Source of the DNA: Burkholderiales bacterium
Lineage (GTDB): Bacteria; Pseudomonadota; Gammaproteobacteria; Burkholderiales; Burkholderiaceae_C
Assembly: GCA_028869035.1 (NCBI GenBank)
Contig: JAGWTL010000013.1
Location: forward strand, 1 to 21,037
DNA length: 21,037 bases
Direction of reading: 5' to 3'
Position numbers and translations under genes: made by a program. Every line of letters starts with the position of its first letter. Within the stretch, counting starts at the first letter, position 1. This document shows positions 1 through 8,872 of this stretch, piece after piece. The notes below the pieces were generated by a model, which worked only from the letters and a program-made list of their open reading frames with translations, made no database searches and was not told the DNA's origin.

Positions 1-522
1 ACCGTCTTCGCCGCCAAACCCGGCGCCGCCGCCGCGCCCACCGCTGCCCTGCACTTCGACGAAGGCCTACTGGCCGCGCTGGAGGCGCGCGGCGTCCAGC
101 GCGCCAACGTCACCCTGCACGTGGGCGCCGGCACCTTCTCGCCCGTGAAGACCGAGAACCTGGCCGAACACCGCATGCACCGCGAGTGGTACGAAGTGCC
201 CACCGCCACGCAGCAGGCCATCACCGAGACCAAGGCTCGTGGCGGCCGCATCGTCGCCGTGGGCACCACCACCATCCGCACCCTTGAATCCTGGGCCAAG
301 ACAGGCCAGACCAGCGGCGACACCGAGATCTTCATCACGCCGGGCTTCGAGTTCAAAGTGGCCGACCTGCTGGTCACCAACTTCCATTTGCCCAAGTCCA
401 CCCTCATGATGCTCGTCAGCGCCTTCGCGGGCTACGAGCACATCATGGCGCTGTACCGGCATGCGATTGAACAGCGGTATCGCTTCTTCAGTTATGGGGA
501 TGCGATGATTCTGAGGCGATAG
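1..522 (+). CDS. queA: QueA, S-adenosylmethionine:tRNA ribosyltransferase-isomerase (5'-truncated by window edge)
   Basis: The open frame runs in from the left edge and stops at 520-522, leaving about 173 codons, roughly the C-terminal half of a protein usually near 345 residues. QueA transfers and isomerises the ribosyl part of SAM onto 7-aminomethyl-7-deazaguanine in tRNA, giving epoxyqueuosine in the cytoplasm. The family signature APTAALHFD is at about residues 13-20 of the fragment, followed by VTLHVGAGTF, then VGTTTIRTLES, FITPGFEF, TNFHLPKSTL and the end RFFSYGDAMIL; all are typical QueA blocks. The gene is intact to its stop and is followed by a strong terminator at 618-642. No tgt gene follows, so queA ends its transcription unit here. 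Confidence 0.96.
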   Translation, partial: TVFAAKPGAAAAPTAALHFDEGLLAALEARGVQRANVTLHVGAGTFSPVKTENLAEHRMHREWYEVPTATQQAITETKARGGRIVAVGTTTIRTLESWAKTGQTSGDTEIFITPGFEFKVADLLVTNFHLPKSTLMMLVSAFAGYEHIMALYRHAIEQRYRFFSYGDAMILRR

Positions 523-617
523 ATGCAATCCCTCAGCACTCAAGACCAGCCTCGAACAAAATGGCCAGAAGAAATTTACCAGGGCGTCAGAATAATGACA
601 TGCCGGATTGATGATTG

Positions 618-642
618 AGAAGCGCCAACAGGCGCTTCTTTT
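618..642 (+). terminator. Rho-independent terminator of queA
   Basis: A perfect 9 bp stem (AGAAGCGCC / GGCGCTTCT) with loop AACA is followed directly by a short T run (639-642). It sits about 95 bp after the queA stop on the same strand, so it is the likely end of the queA transcript. Confidence 0.8.
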
Positions 643-701
643 CGCCACGATGCACTTGGCCGACAGTCATTGTTGATGTTTCTTTATGCATGACACCTTG
701 T

Positions 702-749
702 CGTTCAGGCTGAGCCTGTCGAAGCCCTTCGACAGGCTCAGGGCGAACG
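702..749. repeat. Imperfect palindromic repeat, REP-like
   Basis: Two 23-nt arms around a 2-nt centre match at 20 of 23 positions. Each arm contains the block TGAGCCTGTCGAAG or its complement CTTCGACAGGCTCA. From memory, sequences of this kind recur as intergenic repeats in betaproteobacterial genomes. Only one copy lies in this window, so the repetitive nature is inferred. Confidence 0.6.
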
Positions 750-948
750 GATGCGAGGCGCTTGTCATGATTTATGAGAGTCTCGACAAGCAGCGTTGAC
801 AACAACTGAAGGCTGTTTGACGCATGAACTTGACTGTCCATCGTTTCGCGTCGATTTCCCAGCTCTTGCTTTGATGCACACCGGGGAATCCGTTTCAGTT
901 CGACAACTGAGAGCGCTTGGTTCATCGAGTTTCGCTCTGCCCAGAACG

Positions 949-973
949 AAGGCCACCCGAAGGTGGCCTTTTT
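949..973 (+). terminator. Hairpin with T tail between queA and katG
   Basis: A perfect 9 bp stem (AAGGCCACC / GGTGGCCTT) with loop CGAA is followed by five Ts on the plus strand (969-973). No plus-strand gene is seen just upstream. On the minus strand the stem is followed only by TTCGTTC, so it may act weakly in both directions and close the katG transcript. Confidence 0.6.
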
Positions 974-977
974 CATT

Positions 978-997
978 CAAGCAAGCGCTCTTGCTTG
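978..997. repeat. Perfect 8 bp hairpin just after katG
   Basis: CAAGCAAG and CTTGCTTG flank the 4-nt loop CGCT. It lies 13 bp beyond the katG stop and, with the hairpin at 949-973, forms a tandem pair of stems that may stabilise or end the katG mRNA. It has no T tail on either strand. Confidence 0.5.
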
Positions 998-1010
998 CTT
1001 GCCGCTGAAA

Positions 1011-3170
<2,160 letters not shown>

Positions 3171-3262
3171 CAATTCTCTCCTTCGGTCGTTGGTGCTCGG
3201 TGGGATGCTGGAAACGTTCAGGCGGGAGTCTCAGCTGGACTGCGCCAGCGCGGCCAGGCATT

Positions 3263-3288
3263 CGAGCCAGCCCGTCGGGCTGGACTCG
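3263..3288 (-). other. Hairpin in the katG mRNA leader
   Basis: CCAGCCC and GGGCTGG pair around loop GTC. Four more pairs (CGAG/CTCG) extend the stem past a single bulged A, for 11 bp in total. It lies about 90 nt before the katG start and has no T tail, so it looks like leader structure, not a terminator. Confidence 0.5.
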
Positions 3289-3350
3289 CGAATGGATGTG
3301 ACAGCGAGGGGGCAGATCATGGTGCGCTTCCTGGACTTGAACGAAGCTTC

Positions 3351-3379
3351 AGTTTATGTAATCACTATTGTTTTCTCAA
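3351..3379 (-). promoter_or_regulatory. Sigma70-type promoter of katG
   Basis: Read on the minus strand, -35 TTGAGA (3379-3374) and -10 TAAACT (3356-3351) are separated by exactly 17 bp, with 5/6 and 4/6 matches to consensus. It is the only AT-rich stretch between the LysR gene and katG. Transcription from it would leave a leader of about 170 nt. Confidence 0.6.
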
Positions 3380-3481
3380 TTCGATTGTTTAAATTAATCA
3401 AATAGCCGACACCTATAGACCCCCGGCCTTCGGCACCTGCGTTGGGCGTAGCGGATTTTTAGCACTGCGAACGCCTTGGGG

Positions 3482-4378
3482 TCAGCGGGACTGGACGCCC
3501 GCCGTGTCAAGCAGCCATTCCCGGAACACACGCACCTTTTGCAGTTGGCGCTCGCTGGCGCGGTAGGCCAAGAAGTGCAAGGGCTGCTCCAGCGGCAGGA
3601 ATCGGCCCAAGCCTAGTTCCACGAGTTCGCCGCGCTCGAGCTCGCGTTCGGCCAGCCGACTGCTCTCGAGTGCCACGCCCACGCCGTCCACCGCCGCCAG
3701 GATGGACAGCGCCGCGCGGTCAAAGGAGGGGCGGGGCCGCGCGGGCAGGACCAGGCCGTTGCGCGCGAACCACTGCGGCCAGGTGATCTCGCTGAGCTGC
3801 GAGTCGATCAGCACCAGCTCGGCGATCTGCTGTTCCGGCGGCACGTCCTCGCGCAGCAGGCGCGGCGCGCACAGCGGCACGATGCGCTCTGCGCCCAGGG
3901 GCAGGCAGACCACGCCGGCGCGCTCGGCCGGCGCGGCATAACTGATGGCCACGTCCACCTCCTGCGCCCGGGTCAGGTCGATCGGTTCGGCGCCGCTGGT
4001 CAGGCGGATGTTGATCTCGGGATGGGCCTGCATGAAGCCCGGCAGGCGTGGCCCCAGCCATTTGGCCGCGAAGCTGGGCGGGCTGTGCAGCGCCAGCACC
4101 TGCGACTGCGGCGCCAGCGACACCTCGCCGCAGGCCGCCTCGATCACGTCGAACACCCGCGCCAGACTGTCGAGCAGGCGCCGTGCCTCGGGCGTGGGTT
4201 CGACGCGCCGGTTGCGCCGCACGAAGAGCGCGCGGCCGAAGTAGTCCTCGAGCTCGCGCACCTGGTGGCTGATGGCCGAGGGCGTGAGGTGCAGCTCGGC
4301 CGCGGCCAGCGTGAAGCTCTCGAGCCGGGCGGCCGCCTCGAAGGAGCGCAGCAGGACGAAACTTGGAATTCTTCTCAT
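3482..4378 (-). CDS. LysR-family transcriptional regulator, GcvA-like
   Basis: A 298-residue LysR regulator. The N-terminal winged helix-turn-helix is at about residues 8-66 (LRSFEAAARLESFTLAAAEL, then LTPSAISHQVRELEDYFG). A two-lobed effector-binding domain at about 90-290 begins at LALHSPPSFAAKWLGPRL, a pattern typical of the GcvA/TrpI branch. The ATG at 4378 fits the family start. It diverges from the class II aldolase gene with 143 bp between, the usual arrangement of a LysR protein and its target, so control of that gene is inferred. katG lies downstream on the same strand but has its own promoter. The effector cannot be told from sequence. It is not OxyR: the paired redox Cys region of OxyR is not evident. 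Confidence 0.93.
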   Translation of the reverse strand: MRRIPSFVLLRSFEAAARLESFTLAAAELHLTPSAISHQVRELEDYFGRALFVRRNRRVEPTPEARRLLDSLARVFDVIEAACGEVSLAPQSQVLALHSPPSFAAKWLGPRLPGFMQAHPEINIRLTSGAEPIDLTRAQEVDVAISYAAPAERAGVVCLPLGAERIVPLCAPRLLREDVPPEQQIAELVLIDSQLSEITWPQWFARNGLVLPARPRPSFDRAALSILAAVDGVGVALESSRLAERELERGELVELGLGRFLPLEQPLHFLAYRASERQLQKVRVFREWLLDTAGVQSR

Positions 4379-4521
4379 GCTTTCGTTTTATTCATGAATC
4401 TGGCTCATCTTTGTATGAACACTCTTCGTTTGTCAAGACAGCCGCAGACGGCCAAGATCCCACCATCGTGTAACCGCAGCCCACGTCCCGCCGTGGACTG
4501 CACAAACCCCAGGAGACCCGC
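4379..4521. promoter_or_regulatory. Divergent control region, LysR gene / class II aldolase gene
   Basis: An AT-rich divergent spacer. A perfect 10 bp palindrome ATTCATGAAT (4390-4399) and a spaced TTCAT...ATGAA pair (4391-4419) are candidate LysR sites. On the minus strand a perfect TTGACA (4436-4431) could be the -35 of the LysR gene, although the nearest -10-like TACAAA is only 15 bp away. On the plus strand TTGTCA (4430-4435) overlaps it and could serve the aldolase gene, again with a poor -10. AGGAGA at 4511-4516 is the aldolase ribosome-binding site. Confidence 0.5.
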
Positions 4522-5370
4522 ATGAACGCAGTGAACAAGGCCGAAATCGATTCGATCCAGTTGAGCGATGGCCGCGTGTCGATCTACCAGCCCGAGCAGG
4601 CCGGCCTGATCTTCCCCTACGAAAAGAAGAAGTTCGCCAGCGTGGCCGAGGAACGCCGCCACCTCAAGGAGCGTCTGGTGGCCGCCTGCCGCGCCTTCGC
4701 GCTGCAGGGCTTCGACTACGGCTTCGCCGGCCACCTGACCGTCCGCGACCCGGAGCACCCGAACCTGTACTGGACCAACCCGATGGCGGTGCACTTCTCC
4801 CAGGTCAAGGTCTCCAACCTGATCCTGGCCGACCACGAGGGCAAGGTGGTCGAGGGCCGGCACGCGATCAACCGCGCCGGCTTCGTGCTGCACGCCGCCG
4901 TGCACGAGGCGCATCCCGAGATCGTGGCCATGTGCCACGCCCACACCGTCTACGGCACGGCCTTCGCCTCGCTGGGCAAGAAGCTCGACCCGATCACGCA
5001 GGACGCCGCCGCCTTCTTCGAGGACCATGTGGTGATCGGCGCCGAGGGCGGCAAGGTCGCGGTCGAAATCAAGGCCGGCCACAGCGTGGCCGACGCCTTC
5101 AAGGGCGTCAAGGCCGCCATCCACCAGAACCACGGCCTGCTGACTGCCAGCCGCCACAGCATCGAGTCGGCCGCCTTCTGGTTCATCGCGCTGGAGCGCT
5201 GCTGCCAGCAGCAGCTCATGATCGAGGCCTCGGGCTGCAAACCCATCCTGCTGCCCGATGACAAGGCGCGCTACAGCCGCGAGCACGTGGGCAGCGACTA
5301 CATCGGCTGGCTGCACTTCCAGCCGATCTGGGAGCAGCTGGTGGCCACCCAGCCCGACATGCTCAGCTGA
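4522..5370 (+). CDS. Class II aldolase/adducin-family protein
   Basis: 282 residues with AGGAGA five bases before the ATG. The fold-defining zinc motif is present: His139 and His141 in CHAHTVYG and His204 in HQNHG match the three zinc ligands of L-fuculose-1-phosphate aldolase. The residue aligned by spacing with the fuculose aldolase catalytic acid Glu73 is Gly120, in NRAGFVLHAAVHEAHPE. From memory this variant is common in adducin-like and fungal-type members, so classical retro-aldol chemistry is uncertain; a decarboxylase, epimerase or hydrolase-like role is possible. Some members of this fold are aromatic-acid decarboxylases, which would suit the nearby Rieske operon. It diverges from a LysR gene and converges with the AEC transporter gene, whose stop is 38 bp away. 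The substrate is unknown. Confidence 0.9.
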   Translation: MNAVNKAEIDSIQLSDGRVSIYQPEQAGLIFPYEKKKFASVAEERRHLKERLVAACRAFALQGFDYGFAGHLTVRDPEHPNLYWTNPMAVHFSQVKVSNLILADHEGKVVEGRHAINRAGFVLHAAVHEAHPEIVAMCHAHTVYGTAFASLGKKLDPITQDAAAFFEDHVVIGAEGGKVAVEIKAGHSVADAFKGVKAAIHQNHGLLTASRHSIESAAFWFIALERCCQQQLMIEASGCKPILLPDDKARYSREHVGSDYIGWLHFQPIWEQLVATQPDMLS

Positions 5371-5408
5371 AATCGATCAGAGACCGGGATGTCCGAGGCA
5401 AGCGCGGC

Positions 5409-6377
5409 TCAGCCGCGCAGCAGCACGACCGCGCCCGAGAAGCTGAGGAAGGCGGCGGCGGTCGAGACCAGGATGATGCGCGCGATGCGCCCGCTGTCGG
5501 CGCCGAAGCGCTCGGCCAGCAGGGCCACGTTGCTCGCGCTGGGCAGCGCCGCCACCAGCACCAGCACCTCCAGCTCGGCGCGCTGCAGCGGCAGACCGTA
5601 GTGGATTGCGCTGGCGCCGACCAATAGCACCAGCAGCGGATGCAGCAGCAGCTTGAAGATGGCCGCCGGCAGGTAGTCGCGCAGCGGAATGGGCGGGTGC
5701 CCCTCCTGTACCGTCTTCATCTGCGAGCGTGCCAGCACCGCGCCGATGGTGAACAGCGCCGCCGGCGAGGCGGCGTCGGCCAGCAGCCAGATGGTCTTGC
5801 TCATCGGCTCCGGCAGTTGCCACTGCGCGTAGGACATCAGGCCGCCGAGCACGATGGCCCAGGGCAGGGGATTGAGCAGCACACCCTTGAGCGCCTGCCG
5901 GCCGGCCACGGCCATGCCGTGCGTGTCGGCGCCGTCCAGGCGCGACAGCGCGATACACAGGGAGCTGGTCACCAGCATGTCGACCACGATGGTCACGATC
6001 ATCGGCCCCGCCGCCTGCCCGCCCAGCAACGTCACCAGCAGCGGCACACCCATGTAGCCGGTATTGGGGAAGGCCGCCACCAGCGCGCCGAAAGAGGCGT
6101 CGTTCCAGCCCACGCGCCGGTTCATGGTGACGGCGATCGTGAAAGCCACCATGGTGAGCGCGCACATCAGCCAGGTGATCAGGACACTGGCATCGAGCAG
6201 CTGGGCGATCGGCGTGGTGGCGCCGAATCGGTACAGCAGACAGGGCAGCGAGAAATAGAGGCTGAAGGTGTTGAGCCCGCCGATGGCGTCGGCCGGCAGC
6301 CAGGCGCGGCGCGTGGCGACGTAGCCGCAGAGCACCAGCGCGAAGAAGGGGAAGGTAACGGACAGGATGTTCAGCAC
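5409..6377 (-). CDS. AEC-family (auxin efflux carrier-like) membrane transporter
   Basis: A 322-residue, very hydrophobic protein of about 10 predicted membrane helices in two halves, starting at an FPFFALVLCGY helix. It has the central FPNTGYMGVPLL motif of AEC/Mem_trans proteins and LPSASNVALLAERFG in the second half. Bacterial members move organic acids such as malate or malonate, or other small anions. The start is GTG at 6377; an ATG slightly upstream is out of frame. It lies 27 bp after the GntR gene on the same strand, so the two form one unit that diverges from the Rieske operon. That context suggests transport of the Rieske substrate or a product, with direction and ligand unknown. 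Confidence 0.93.
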   Translation of the reverse strand: MLNILSVTFPFFALVLCGYVATRRAWLPADAIGGLNTFSLYFSLPCLLYRFGATTPIAQLLDASVLITWLMCALTMVAFTIAVTMNRRVGWNDASFGALVAAFPNTGYMGVPLLVTLLGGQAAGPMIVTIVVDMLVTSSLCIALSRLDGADTHGMAVAGRQALKGVLLNPLPWAIVLGGLMSYAQWQLPEPMSKTIWLLADAASPAALFTIGAVLARSQMKTVQEGHPPIPLRDYLPAAIFKLLLHPLLVLLVGASAIHYGLPLQRAELEVLVLVAALPSASNVALLAERFGADSGRIARIILVSTAAAFLSFSGAVVLLRG

Positions 6378-6404
6378 GCGCGCATTGTCTCAGCTTGCGC
6401 CGGC

Positions 6405-7121
6405 TCAGGCCGCCTCCACGCCCGCCGGCGCCTCGCCCCGGGCCTGCAGCGCCTCGCTGAGACGGCGGCGCCAGTACTGGCCGGCGCGCGACACATGCTG
6501 CTCGGTCAAGGCAGCGGCGCGCGGCGCGTCGCCACGCGCGATGGCGTCGGCGATTGCGGCGTGCTCGTCCCAGATGGCCTCGCGCTGGCCGCTGGCCTGC
6601 AGCACCGAACCCATGACGCGGCGCAGGTGGGCCCAGTGCAGCTGCGCGGTCTCCACCAGCAGCGGGTTGTCCGAGGCCTGGTCCACCGCGCAGTGGAAGG
6701 CCATGTCGGCGTCGATCATGGCCTTCACGTCGCTGCCGCGCGCGGCCGCGCGGCCGGCCAAGATCAGGGCCGGGTCGATCACGGCGCGGCGCTCGGCCGC
6801 CAGCCGCGCCGCCAGCGAATGCAGCGCGCCGCGCACCTCGTAGATCTTGCCGATCCAGTCGGCGTCCAGCGGCGCGACCTGCACGCCGCGCCCCGGCGCG
6901 TCCTGCAGCAGGCCGTCCTTCTTGAGCAGGCGGATGGCCTGCAGCACCGGCGAGCGCGAGACCTGCAGTTGCTCGGCGATCTCCTCCTGGGTGATGCGCT
7001 CGCCCGGCGCCAGCGTGCCGGCGCTGATGGCGTCGAGCAGCACCTCGTAGACCTCCTGGACGAAGTCGGGCCGCTTTCGATTGATTTCCTGGAATTTCAA
7101 GGTCGCCATATCTGCTTGCAT
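6405..7121 (-). CDS. GntR-family regulator with FCD domain (FadR subfamily)
   Basis: 238 residues. The winged helix-turn-helix covers about residues 20-82, with ITQEEIAEQLQVSRSPVLQA as its recognition part. The all-helical FCD effector domain (about 90-225) carries a probable metal site of Asp139 and His143 (DMAFH), His187 (DEHAAI) and His209 (EQHVSRAG). FCD proteins often bind carboxylic acids through such a metal. The start at ATG 7121 is tentative because ATG 7109 is an equal alternative and neither has a clear ribosome-binding site. It is divergent from the Rieske oxygenase operon and upstream of the AEC gene. The palindrome at 7243-7258 has the FadR-type core, so it probably represses both directions until its ligand binds. 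Confidence 0.93.
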   Translation of the reverse strand: MQADMATLKFQEINRKRPDFVQEVYEVLLDAISAGTLAPGERITQEEIAEQLQVSRSPVLQAIRLLKKDGLLQDAPGRGVQVAPLDADWIGKIYEVRGALHSLAARLAAERRAVIDPALILAGRAAARGSDVKAMIDADMAFHCAVDQASDNPLLVETAQLHWAHLRRVMGSVLQASGQREAIWDEHAAIADAIARGDAPRAAALTEQHVSRAGQYWRRRLSEALQARGEAPAGVEAA

Positions 7122-7226
7122 TGTAGGAAGCGGTTCGAGACCGCCCCAGAACCCCTTCCGGGGAGCCGGGCCAGCCTTCGGACCTCGCTCAAGCTCGAAG
7201 CCTAGGGTTTACCCTCTGCCTACCGC

Positions 7227-7254
7227 TTTACCATGATTCTACACTCTGTATACA
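7227..7254 (+). promoter_or_regulatory. Candidate promoter of the Rieske oxygenase operon
   Basis: A weak -35 TTTACC (7227-7232) and a -10 TATACA (7249-7254) are 16 bp apart, ending 42 bp before the oxygenase start. The -10 lies inside the 16 bp palindrome, as expected for repression by occlusion. On the opposite strand TAGAAT (7241-7236) is a good -10 for the GntR gene, but its -35 is poor. Confidence 0.45.
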
Positions 7255-7258
7255 GAGT
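7243..7258. promoter_or_regulatory. Operator-like 16 bp perfect palindrome for the GntR regulator
   Basis: ACTCTGTATACAGAGT is perfectly symmetrical. Its centre GTATAC fits the half-site pair GTM-KAC described for FadR-subfamily GntR regulators. It is placed between the divergent GntR and Rieske genes and overlaps a candidate -10. Confidence 0.75.
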
Positions 7259-7296
7259 ACAGAACTTCACGATCTTTCGCAACAAGGACGCACACC

Positions 7297-8856
7297 ATGC
7301 AGAAAATGGAACAACTGGACAAGGCCCGCAGCGCCGGCACCGAGGCTCCGCGCCAGGCCAAGCGCCTGATCCCCTACGGCGGCTACTACGCCAACCGGAT
7401 TCCCGCGCACGACCCTGAGCTGACCGAAACCGGCCCCGGCACGCCCATGGGCGAATACATGCGCGGCTTCTGGCATCCGGTGTGCATGTCCATGGAGCTG
7501 ACCGACACGCCGCGCTTCCTCAAGATCCTGGGCGAGGAGCTGGTGGCCTTCCGTGACAAGAGCGGGCGCGTGGGCGTGCTGCACGCCCACTGCGTGCACC
7601 GCGGCGCCTCGCTCGAATACGGCGCCATCCAGGAGCGCGGCATCATGTGCTGCTACCACGGCATGGTGTTCGACGTGGACGGCACCTGCCTGCACGTGCC
7701 CTATCCCAAAGGCGAGGAGAAGGAGGCCGAGCGCTTCGCCTGCAGCATCCAGCAGGGCGCCTACAAGGCGGTCGAGAAGCACGGCCTGGTGTTCGCCTAC
7801 ATGGGCCCGCCCGAAAAGGAGCCGCCCTTCCCCCTCTGGGAGGGCGACTTCACCGTGCTGCCCGGCGACGAGCTCGTGCCCTACAGCAACTTCCAGCATT
7901 GCAACTGGCTGCAGGTGCAGGACAACGCGGCCGACAACTACCACACGGCCGCGCTGCACGCGGCCTCCAGCGTGACCGGCGGCAACTTCCAGGGCACCAC
8001 CTTCAACGAGGTCGGCGCGGCCTCCATGGAAGTGGCGCCCGACATGCTGTTCGTGCCCATCCACGAGGGCCGGGGCCTGGCCTGCGCGGGCGCACGCCGC
8101 TCGGATGACGCACACATGTTCGTGCGCGTGCAGCATCAGGTGCTGCCCAACCTGAGCCTGCACGCCTACACCTCGGAGGACGGCCGCCGGAAGAAGCTCT
8201 TCAGCCGCTTCAACATCATCCGCTGGACCGTGCCGGTGGACGACCAGAACAGCAAGATGGTCGGCTGGCGCGTGCTCGGCCCGGGCATCGACACGCGCGG
8301 CGTCGGCGACAAGAACATGGTGGGCTACGAGGCCATCGATTTCCTCGAGGGCCAGGTCGCCATGCGCCGCCCCGAGCGCTTCGGCCAGTACAAGCTGGAG
8401 GACATGCCGCCGATCCCGCCGAACCACCGCGAGCGCGCCCACTACAAGGACTGCCAGTACGCGCCCGGCGACTACGAGGCCATCATCAGCCAGCGCCCGA
8501 TCGCGGTGCACGCGCTGGAGAACCCGACCAAGTTCGACGCCGGCCTCTACATGTTCCGCAAGATGCTGCGCGACGCGGTACGCGGCACCAACCCGGCGGC
8601 CAGCGCGGAGAGCATCGCCGAGTGGATGCGCGCCTCGGGCGGCATGCCCAACAGCTACTGCTCGGGCAATGTGTTCCACCTGCCGCTGGCCCAGAAGGTG
8701 GAGGACGAGGTGGCCCAGCGCCGCATGCTCTCCAAGCAGGTGATCGCCATTCTGACGGAGAGCGACAAGCTTTCGGGTCAGGCGCGCAGCGACTTCGTGC
8801 GCGACAAGTTCGAAGCGCTCGAGCAGGCCGTCAAGCAGGCCTACCCGCAGTCCTGA
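7297..8856 (+). CDS. Rieske non-haem iron oxygenase, alpha subunit (phthalate-dioxygenase-like group)
   Basis: 519 residues with AAGGA (7284-7288) before the ATG. The N-terminal Rieske [2Fe-2S] domain has Cys99-x-His101 and, after 16 residues, Cys118-x2-His121 (CCYHG). The catalytic domain shows Asp213-x2-His216-x4-His221 (ADNYHTAALH): electron-bridge Asp and two iron ligands. Asp392 (APGDYEAI) is the best candidate for the carboxylate ligand, by analogy with phthalate-type enzymes. The enzyme would oxidise a substrate with O2 and electrons from the reductase encoded next. No beta-subunit gene is present, so it is probably an alpha-only oligomer. At 519 residues it is longer than the roughly 350-450 usual for this group, with an N-terminal extension of about 45 residues. 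The substrate (aromatic acid, ether or cyclic compound) is unknown. Confidence 0.95.
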   Translation: MQKMEQLDKARSAGTEAPRQAKRLIPYGGYYANRIPAHDPELTETGPGTPMGEYMRGFWHPVCMSMELTDTPRFLKILGEELVAFRDKSGRVGVLHAHCVHRGASLEYGAIQERGIMCCYHGMVFDVDGTCLHVPYPKGEEKEAERFACSIQQGAYKAVEKHGLVFAYMGPPEKEPPFPLWEGDFTVLPGDELVPYSNFQHCNWLQVQDNAADNYHTAALHAASSVTGGNFQGTTFNEVGAASMEVAPDMLFVPIHEGRGLACAGARRSDDAHMFVRVQHQVLPNLSLHAYTSEDGRRKKLFSRFNIIRWTVPVDDQNSKMVGWRVLGPGIDTRGVGDKNMVGYEAIDFLEGQVAMRRPERFGQYKLEDMPPIPPNHRERAHYKDCQYAPGDYEAIISQRPIAVHALENPTKFDAGLYMFRKMLRDAVRGTNPAASAESIAEWMRASGGMPNSYCSGNVFHLPLAQKVEDEVAQRRMLSKQVIAILTESDKLSGQARSDFVRDKFEALEQAVKQAYPQS

Positions 8857-8872
8857 AGCCGGGCCGCCCCTC

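Larger units (their letters stand above)
523..1010. other. Gene-poor gap between queA and katG
   Basis: About 490 bp without a convincing gene, visibly less GC-rich than its flanks. The short open frames in it (about 60-130 codons on both strands) overlap each other, resemble no family I know and have no ribosome-binding site that stands out. It contains the queA terminator (618-642), a long imperfect palindrome (702-749) and two further hairpins (949-973 and 978-997). It could be a decayed gene or hold a small RNA; I see no proof of either. Confidence 0.6.
3174..3481 (-). promoter_or_regulatory. katG upstream region and leader
   Basis: A 308 bp gap between the LysR gene and katG, both on the minus strand. 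The half near katG is GC-rich and forms a leader of about 170 nt with one strong hairpin (3263-3288). An AT-rich patch at about 3350-3406 carries the promoter and the partial dyad GATTGTTTAAATTAATC (3383-3399). A textbook OxyR site (ATAG-N7-CTAT repeats) could not be fitted there. Confidence 0.55.

Noticed and set aside
3361..3406. OxyR binding site upstream of katG
   Set aside because: CTAT (3365-3368) and ATAG (3402-3405) occur, but their order and spacing do not fit ATAG-N7-CTAT-N7-ATAG-N7-CTAT on either strand.
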